This document shows positions 58,859 through 64,000 of a stretch of DNA of 64,000 nucleotides, one piece after another. The notes under the pieces are model-generated. The model worked only from the letters and a program-made list of their open reading frames with translations, made no database searches and had not been told where the DNA came from. The stretch's first letter is position 1; each line of letters begins with the position of its first letter. The DNA lies in assembly GCF_039414295.1 (NCBI RefSeq), contig NZ_JBCITM010000014.1, forward strand, positions 1-64,000, in the 5' to 3' direction. This DNA is from Anoxynatronum sibiricum. GTDB lineage: Bacteria; Bacillota; Clostridia; Peptostreptococcales; Tindalliaceae. Both the position numbers and the translations under genes were made by a program.

Positions 58859-59245
58859 ATGAAAAGAGTATTGAAAATGCTGGGGGCTGTCGTGCTGGTG
58901 CTCATCCTCATCGCCGGAGGCATGTTCATCTACCTGACACAGGGACTTTCCCAAGGGGCCAGCCTGCCGCTTGAGGGCATTGATCTGTCTGAAACAGCCG
59001 ACGGCACCTATGGAGGGCGGTATGAGGGCGGCCGCTGGAGCAACCAGGTGGAAGTCACGGTGGAAAACCATCGCATCACCCGCCTGGAAGTAGTGGAAGG
59101 GGTTGGTTTTGGGGAGGAAAATTTCTCTCAGAATCTCTTCGACGCTGTCATAGCAGCCCAGGACACCCGTATCGACACCGTCTCCGGGGCCACTGTCACC
59201 ACCAGAGCCTATCTGAAAGCCATTGAAAATGCATTGAAGCCATAA
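58859..59245 (+). CDS. Membrane-anchored FMN-binding protein
   Basis: A 128-residue protein with one N-terminal membrane helix (about 6-28) and a single outward FMN-binding domain, with glycine-rich GTYGGRYEGGRWSNQVEVTVENHRITRLEV and the flavinylation motif DTVSGATVTT. An ApbE-type transferase would attach FMN to the motif threonine. It is the right size to be a one-flavin electron carrier at the outer membrane face. The start is ATG 58859 (TGGAG eight bases upstream), GTG 58850 being an alternative. Next comes a cytoplasmic flavodoxin-like reductase. Confidence 0.87.
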   Translation: MKRVLKMLGAVVLVLILIAGGMFIYLTQGLSQGASLPLEGIDLSETADGTYGGRYEGGRWSNQVEVTVENHRITRLEVVEGVGFGEENFSQNLFDAVIAAQDTRIDTVSGATVTTRAYLKAIENALKP

Positions 59246-59329
59246 CGGCAGGGAGGCACAAACAGCAGCATGACAAGGAATGAGACATCCGTTAAAATTT
59301 TAAATAAAGGAAACGAAAGGAAAGAATCC

Positions 59330-60658
59330 ATGAGCACAGTCATTTTAAGTGGGCTTCCAGAAAGCCAGCAAACCCTGGAAGCAATGATCACACAGATGGT
59401 AACAGAATCACAGACGGTCTTACAGCCAGCATCAAAGTCGGCGGTGATCCGCGTCACCTGCCTGCCCCTGCGCACCCTTCATCTGGAACCCTGTGCCTGC
59501 TGTGAAGCCTGTGCTTACAAAAGCCCCGGGGCCTGTGCCCTGAAAGATGACACCGCCACCCTGATGAAACACATTGCCCCGGCAGACACACTGGTGCTCC
59601 TGACACCGGTACGCTTTGGCAGTTACAGTGCCCGGATGAAGCAAACCGTTGATAAGTTCATGCTGCTGGCCCAGCCCGGCTATGGACACTACCGGGGTAG
59701 TCTGGTGCATCCTGCCCGATATGGCACCAAGAAAATCATTGGCCTGGGAGTGGCTGAATCAGTTTCCCCCCAGGCAACAGCCAATTTCACCCGACTGGTG
59801 GCCCACAACGCCCATAACCTACAGTCTCCCTGGAATGCCGGCGTGATCAATCCCCGGCAGTCACCGGAAGAACTTCACCGTGAAGTGACGCGTCTTATCA
59901 ATGAAGCATCGGTGACGTCGCCTGCTGAAGATATCTTTTCAGAGCCAGTCCGCTCGCTTGGTGATCCGGTCATCGCTCCATTAATGAAGTCGCAGCGCTG
60001 GCTCTTTCTCAACGGAAGCCCCCGAAGAGAAGGCACCTCCCAGTCCTTCATCAATACCATGGCGCAGCTGGTAGAGGAGGCGGGTCATGAAACCACGCTG
60101 CTGCAGATACAGCCCTTTGCCAGAGAAAAGACTCCGTTCAGTGCAATGGAAGAGGAGCTGGCCGCCTGTGATGTGTTGGTGCTTTCCGCTCCTCTTTATT
60201 CCGACACACTGCCCTACACCAATCAATGGCTGCTGGAAAAACTGGCAGATAGCTGCTCACAGCATTTGGAAGGAAAGTGTTTTTTTACCGTGGCCCAGTG
60301 CGGGTTCCCCGACGGTTCCCGTCTTGTTCCGATGCTGAATACCTGCCGGATTTTTGCCGAAGAAACGAGGATGATCTGGCTGGGTGGATTAGCCTTTGGC
60401 GGCGGCCCCCTCATCAACGGTGCCGGGCTGGAAACCCTTGGGAAAAAAGGCCGGCAGTACATGCGGGGTTTCCATCTGGCGGTGACGGCAGTGCTGGCCC
60501 GGCAGCCTATTCCGGCTGAAAGCCAGCAGCTGTTAACAGTGCGTATTCCAAAGGCGATGCACCGTCCCATGATCTGGTACCTGAACCACCGGGTGAAAAA
60601 AGAAGCCCGGTATCAGGGGGCTGTGGATGTGAATGCCCGGCCCTACCTGACCGACTGA
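59330..60658 (+). CDS. Double NADPH-dependent FMN reductase / flavodoxin-like fusion
   Basis: A 442-residue cytoplasmic flavoprotein made of two flavodoxin-like (FMN_red) domains. The first (about 1-180) has a cysteine set in EPCACCEACAYKSPGACALKDD reminiscent of iron-sulfur flavoproteins, and the P-loop-like VLLTPVRFGSYSARMKQTVDKFM. The second (about 225-400) begins RWLFLNGSPRREGTSQSFINTM and has VLSAPLYSDTLPYTNQWLLEKL, with no cysteine cluster. AAAGGAAAG precedes the ATG at 59330; the frame from 59270 lacks a site. It follows the FMN-binding protein by 84 bp and probably feeds or drains electrons to flavin carriers. Confidence 0.85.
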   Translation: MSTVILSGLPESQQTLEAMITQMVTESQTVLQPASKSAVIRVTCLPLRTLHLEPCACCEACAYKSPGACALKDDTATLMKHIAPADTLVLLTPVRFGSYSARMKQTVDKFMLLAQPGYGHYRGSLVHPARYGTKKIIGLGVAESVSPQATANFTRLVAHNAHNLQSPWNAGVINPRQSPEELHREVTRLINEASVTSPAEDIFSEPVRSLGDPVIAPLMKSQRWLFLNGSPRREGTSQSFINTMAQLVEEAGHETTLLQIQPFAREKTPFSAMEEELAACDVLVLSAPLYSDTLPYTNQWLLEKLADSCSQHLEGKCFFTVAQCGFPDGSRLVPMLNTCRIFAEETRMIWLGGLAFGGGPLINGAGLETLGKKGRQYMRGFHLAVTAVLARQPIPAESQQLLTVRIPKAMHRPMIWYLNHRVKKEARYQGAVDVNARPYLTD

Positions 60659-60768
60659 TGCGGCTCACCGCGCAGACTGATACGACTCACCGTCGACAGC
60701 AGTCGCTGGAAAGATGTGTTCATTTCACTGTTTTGGTTCATGATCTTTTGAGGTTTTATCATTACCGG

Positions 60769-60824
60769 ACAGGCAGAGTTCTCGTCGATCTTTTCAGGCG
60801 AGAGTCATGCCTGTTCGTTTTTTT
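60769..60824 (+). terminator. Terminator of the marR operon
   Basis: ACAGGCA (60769-60775) pairs with TGCCTGT (60808-60814), with an inner CTCG/CGAG stem, then CGTTTTTTT. It is about 110 bp past the reductase stop. A 19-codon frame (60841-60900) with weak GAAGGA follows but is not called. Confidence 0.75.
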
Positions 60825-60934
60825 GAGGCGAAGGAATCAGCATGACCATTCAAAGCCTTCGGTTACTGAATGAACAGTCGGGTATGAATGGAAGTAGGTA
60901 GTGAGTTTGGCAGCAAAGAAGTGGAGGGCTGTGG

Positions 60935-62725
60935 ATGGATGGTTCCATGATCACTGTACTGCTGATGCTGACAGTCACCATTGGGCTGCTGGCGGCAGAT
61001 GTACTCCGCATCGATCTGGTGGCACTTCTGGTGATGCTGCTCTTGGGATGGACGGGCATTCTAACGGCTGAAGAGGCTTTTTCAGGATTCTCCAGCAATG
61101 CGGTCATCGCCATGATGGGGGTGATGATGATCAGTCAGGGCCTTGCCAAAACCGGGATTATTGACCGGCTTTCCCAAATGGCTGTTCGCATAACCGGTGG
61201 TGGAAAAACGATTATTGTCCTGAGCATTTCTCTTATGGCAGGGTTGCTTTCCGGTGTATTGATCACTGTCGGTGTGGCCGCACTGTTTTTGCCGGTGATG
61301 CGGCAGATCTCCCGCCGGCAGAAAATTCCAGCTTCAGACCTGCTGATGCCCATGGGGTTTTCAGCCATTCTGGGTGCCAACCTGACCATGGTGGGATCAG
61401 CCCCGCTCATCGTGCTCAACGATTTACTGCGCAGCGGCGGGCAGAAGCCCTACGGGCTCCTCAGTGTATTCCCGGTGGGCGTGCTCCTGCTGGGGGCCGG
61501 CCTCCTGTATTTCTGGCTGTTGGGAAGCCGGATCCTGCCGGACACCTCCCAGCGACCCACGGCCCAGTCTCACCAGGAAAAACTGATGGAAACCCTCCAT
61601 CTTTCTCACCATATCAGCTGTTACCGCATCCCTCCAGACTGCCCCTTGATAGGAAAGACGCTGGATGAAGCAGCCATCTGGCAGCGTTTTCAGCTGCATC
61701 TTCTGGGAATGGCGGGTGAATCAGGGGTGGAGTATGTCCCCTGGCGCGAAACCCGGTTTCGTTCCGGTCAGGTGCTGTCTCTCCTTGGAACAGAAGAAGC
61801 CTCCCGGCATTTTTCAGAAACATGCGGTCTCCAACCGGCAAAGGCCGGCGAATCCCTCCAATCCCTGGCAGAATCCCATAGTGCCGGATTTGCAGAAGTC
61901 ATCATTCCGCCCCGTTCGGCCATGGCAGACAGCAGCCTGAGGGAGTTCTCACTGCGGAAAAAATATGCCGTGGAGCCACTGGTACTTTTCAGTGGCGGGG
62001 AAGAGGTGCGGGAAGATTTTTCCGATCACCACATGCGCCAGGGAGATACCCTGGTGGTGTACGGCTTGTGGCAACATATCCGCGAACTTAGTCGCAGCCC
62101 CGATTTCATCGTCATCACCCCTGTTGCGGCACCGGACCATACTCCTGAAAAGACCAAAGCCGCCGTTGCCTGCCTGCTGGGGGCCGTTGCCATGACCCTG
62201 GTTGGTTTTCCGGTATCCCTGGCCTTCTTTTCAGGTGCTGTGGCCATGATCCTGGCTAAGGTGGTGACCCTGCAGGAAGGATACCAGGCCATTGAATGGA
62301 AAGTGATTTTTCTCCTGGCAGGCCTGATTCCCCTGGGGACAGCCATGCAGAAAACCGGCACCGCAGCGTTTCTGTCAGAAAATCTCATGAAGCTTCTGGC
62401 AGGCCGGCATCCGTTGTTCTTTCTTCTGGCAGTGGCAGCACTGGCCAGTTTTTTTGCCCTGTTCATGTCCAATGTGGGGGCAGTGGTGATTCTAACGCCG
62501 CTGGTGATGAGTATGGCCGCCATGGCCGAAGTAGACCCCCGGGGAGCGGCTTTGCTGGCGGCGGTGTGTGCTTCCAACGCACTGATTCTGCCCACACATC
62601 AGGTGAATGCCCTGCTGCTGTCACCGGGGGGGTATCGCAATACTGATTTTATGAGAGCGGGAGGAGGGATGAGTCTCATCTATGTGATGATCTCGGTGAC
62701 TTTCTTCTATTTCTTCATGATCTAA
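60935..62725 (+). CDS. SLC13-type permease with RCK_C (TrkA-C) domains
   Basis: A 596-residue transporter of the divalent anion:sodium family. About ten or more membrane helices form two halves (about 5-195 and 405-595), separated by a soluble part with two TrkA-C-like domains (about 235-300 and 320-385; CPLIGKTLDEAAIWQRFQLHLLG, SSLREFSLRKKYAVEPLVLF). Family signatures are SAILGANLTMVGSAPLIV and the symmetric SNVGAVVILTPLV. Such proteins move sulfate, dicarboxylates or other anions. The next gene is a persulfide dioxygenase, which suggests a sulfur oxyanion. GTGGAGG precedes the ATG. Confidence 0.86.
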   Translation: MDGSMITVLLMLTVTIGLLAADVLRIDLVALLVMLLLGWTGILTAEEAFSGFSSNAVIAMMGVMMISQGLAKTGIIDRLSQMAVRITGGGKTIIVLSISLMAGLLSGVLITVGVAALFLPVMRQISRRQKIPASDLLMPMGFSAILGANLTMVGSAPLIVLNDLLRSGGQKPYGLLSVFPVGVLLLGAGLLYFWLLGSRILPDTSQRPTAQSHQEKLMETLHLSHHISCYRIPPDCPLIGKTLDEAAIWQRFQLHLLGMAGESGVEYVPWRETRFRSGQVLSLLGTEEASRHFSETCGLQPAKAGESLQSLAESHSAGFAEVIIPPRSAMADSSLREFSLRKKYAVEPLVLFSGGEEVREDFSDHHMRQGDTLVVYGLWQHIRELSRSPDFIVITPVAAPDHTPEKTKAAVACLLGAVAMTLVGFPVSLAFFSGAVAMILAKVVTLQEGYQAIEWKVIFLLAGLIPLGTAMQKTGTAAFLSENLMKLLAGRHPLFFLLAVAALASFFALFMSNVGAVVILTPLVMSMAAMAEVDPRGAALLAAVCASNALILPTHQVNALLLSPGGYRNTDFMRAGGGMSLIYVMISVTFFYFFMI

Positions 62726-62782
62726 CCCATGGTATTTTTTGCAACTCATCCACCTGGAACGTATTAAGAGGAGGCGCATGAC

Positions 62783-64000
62783 ATGTTGCTCAAACACTTT
62801 TTCACCGAAAAAATTGCCCACAGTTCCTACATGCTCATCGGTCAGGATACCTGTGCTGTCATTGATCCCCAGCGAGATGTGGATCATTACATTGAGGAAG
62901 CCCGGTCTCAGGGGGTAAAAATCACCCACATATGCCAGACACACCTCCATGCCGATTTCATTTCCGGTCACATGGATCTGGCAGAGAAAACGGGTGCCCA
63001 GATTTATGTGGCCAAATCAGCGGCGTGTACCTTCGACCATGTGCCCCTGTCAGAGGGAGATGTCATTGAACTGGAGGATATGCGGCTGCAGGTACTGGAA
63101 ACTCCCGGGCATACACCGGAGCACCTCAGCTATGTGGTGGTGGATACCTCCAGGACGGAGAGTCCGGTGGGGGTTTTTGTGGGAGACACCCTTTTTGTGG
63201 GTGATGTGGGACGACCAGATCTCTTTCCCAACCGGGCCCGGGAACTGGCAGAAAAACTGTATCACAGCCTCCATGACAAGCTGTTGAAACTGCCGGACTA
63301 CTGTGAAGTTTACCCGGCCCACGGTGCCGGATCTCTTTGCGGCAGAGCGATGGGAGCCAAGTGGCGCAGTACCATCGGCTATGAGCGGAATTTTAACGAT
63401 GCCCTGCTGATCACTGACAAAGAAGCGTTTATCACCTCACTGACAGAAAACATGCCTGAGGCACCGGATCATTTCAGCCGATGCAGTGACATCAATCGCC
63501 GTGGACCCGTGCAGGTGAAAGATCTGCCTCCACTGGCAGAACTGCGACCCGATGAATTTCAGAAGATTGCCGCAGAACCAGACACCATTGTGCTGGACAC
63601 CCGCAGCTACCTGGCCTTTGGGGGCCAGCATGTGAAAGGCTCCTGGCATCTTGATCTGAATGGAAACTTTCCCACCTTCGCCGGCTGGGTACTCCCCACA
63701 GACAAAAAAATTCTCCTGGTGGCAGACGACTATGACAAGGCCAAAGAAGCCGTTATCTGGGCGCGGCGCACCGGAGTGGACAACATCGTGGGATACCTGG
63801 AGGGCAGCTTGTCCAGCTGGTCGGTGACAGGCCTGCCATCTGGTTCGGTGTACCAGATGGCGGCAGAAGATCTTCATGAATGGGTTACCGGGGAGGATGA
63901 TTTTGTGCTGCTGGATGTTCGCGCTGTCCAGGAGTATGAAGACAGTCATATCAAGGGATCTGTGAACATTCCTGTGGCAGCGCTGCGTAGCCGTTACGAT
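62783..64000 (+). CDS. CstB-like persulfide dioxygenase-sulfurtransferase (cut by window end)
   Basis: An uninterrupted frame of 406 codons runs to the window edge. The N-terminal metallo-beta-lactamase domain (about 1-235) has THLHADFISGH, the ligand His in ETPGHTPEHLS, Asp in VGDTLFVGDVGRPDLF and His in YPAHGAGSLCG, as in ETHE1/CstB persulfide dioxygenases. A first rhodanese domain (about 255-355; LDTRSYLAFGGQHVKGS) appears to lack its catalytic cysteine; a second rhodanese begins (VLLDVRAVQEYEDSHIKGSVNIP) and is truncated at the edge. GAGGAGGCGC precedes the ATG. The role is likely oxidation and detoxification of persulfides to sulfite or thiosulfate; a following sqr or export gene cannot be seen. 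Confidence 0.88.
   Translation, partial: MLLKHFFTEKIAHSSYMLIGQDTCAVIDPQRDVDHYIEEARSQGVKITHICQTHLHADFISGHMDLAEKTGAQIYVAKSAACTFDHVPLSEGDVIELEDMRLQVLETPGHTPEHLSYVVVDTSRTESPVGVFVGDTLFVGDVGRPDLFPNRARELAEKLYHSLHDKLLKLPDYCEVYPAHGAGSLCGRAMGAKWRSTIGYERNFNDALLITDKEAFITSLTENMPEAPDHFSRCSDINRRGPVQVKDLPPLAELRPDEFQKIAAEPDTIVLDTRSYLAFGGQHVKGSWHLDLNGNFPTFAGWVLPTDKKILLVADDYDKAKEAVIWARRTGVDNIVGYLEGSLSSWSVTGLPSGSVYQMAAEDLHEWVTGEDDFVLLDVRAVQEYEDSHIKGSVNIPVAALRSRYD

Overview
The window looks like the chromosome of an anaerobic member of the Bacillota, class Clostridia, probably a mid-GC, possibly alkaliphilic lineage; the genus cannot be fixed from the sequence. Pointers are AGGAGG-type ribosome sites before nearly every gene, a T-box leader, class I c-di-GMP riboswitches, an extra type IIA topoisomerase pair, heme made from siroheme by the Ahb route, several flavinylated extracytoplasmic reductases, and secreted proteins with 'copper amine oxidase N-terminal' domains. 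I see no rRNA, tRNA, transposase, prophage or CRISPR array.

Layout. 0.3-4.7 kb: a topoisomerase IV-like gene pair on the minus strand. 4.9-13.7 kb: a divergent tetrapyrrole block. The minus arm (ahbC-ahbD-ahbA-DUF6544-ahbB) and the plus arm (sirC-hemC-cobA/hemD-hemB) together cover 5-aminolevulinate to siroheme to heme; azlCD follows hemB. 15.0-18.6 kb: an AT-richer codBA pair and an Old Yellow Enzyme. 18.9-21.9 kb: a GGDEF-EAL sensor. 22.1-25.6 kb: a DUF4342 / response regulator / histidine kinase / DUF4870 cluster preceded by five direct repeats phased at 11 bp. 25.8-29.9 kb: an MFS permease, a MerR regulator and an FMN/FAD lipoprotein reductase behind a promoter with the 19-bp spacer typical of MerR targets. 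30.5-36.6 kb: a large surface protein, a DUF362 protein and a B3/B4-domain protein. 36.7-41.1 kb: sbcDC. 41.3-45.1 kb: an orphan single-TRD HsdS-like protein and a secreted M28 peptidase. 45.2-48.5 kb: a serine T-box leader with serA and a tartrate/D-malate-type dehydrogenase. 49.0-54.3 kb: secreted beta-propeller and copper-amine-oxidase-domain proteins, a GNAT enzyme and two cupins. 54.5-54.9 kb: tandem c-di-GMP-I aptamers with no gene behind them. 54.9-60.7 kb: a TetR/MarR-controlled flavin redox region. 60.9-64.0 kb: an SLC13 permease and a CstB-like persulfide dioxygenase cut by the window end.

Themes. Four are most worth following: flavin-based redox traffic across the membrane (27.9-29.9 and 55.8-60.7 kb), c-di-GMP signalling (an enzyme at 19-22 kb and an orphan double riboswitch at 54.5 kb), the two-component/DUF4342/DUF4870 unit with its repeat array, and the heme block with a DUF6544 gene embedded in it. 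Operators for MerR, TetR, MarR, a Crp/Fnr-type and a Fur-type regulator can be proposed from dyads at promoters; all are sequence inferences. Gene starts were chosen by ribosome-site spacing and often lie inside the longest reading frame.
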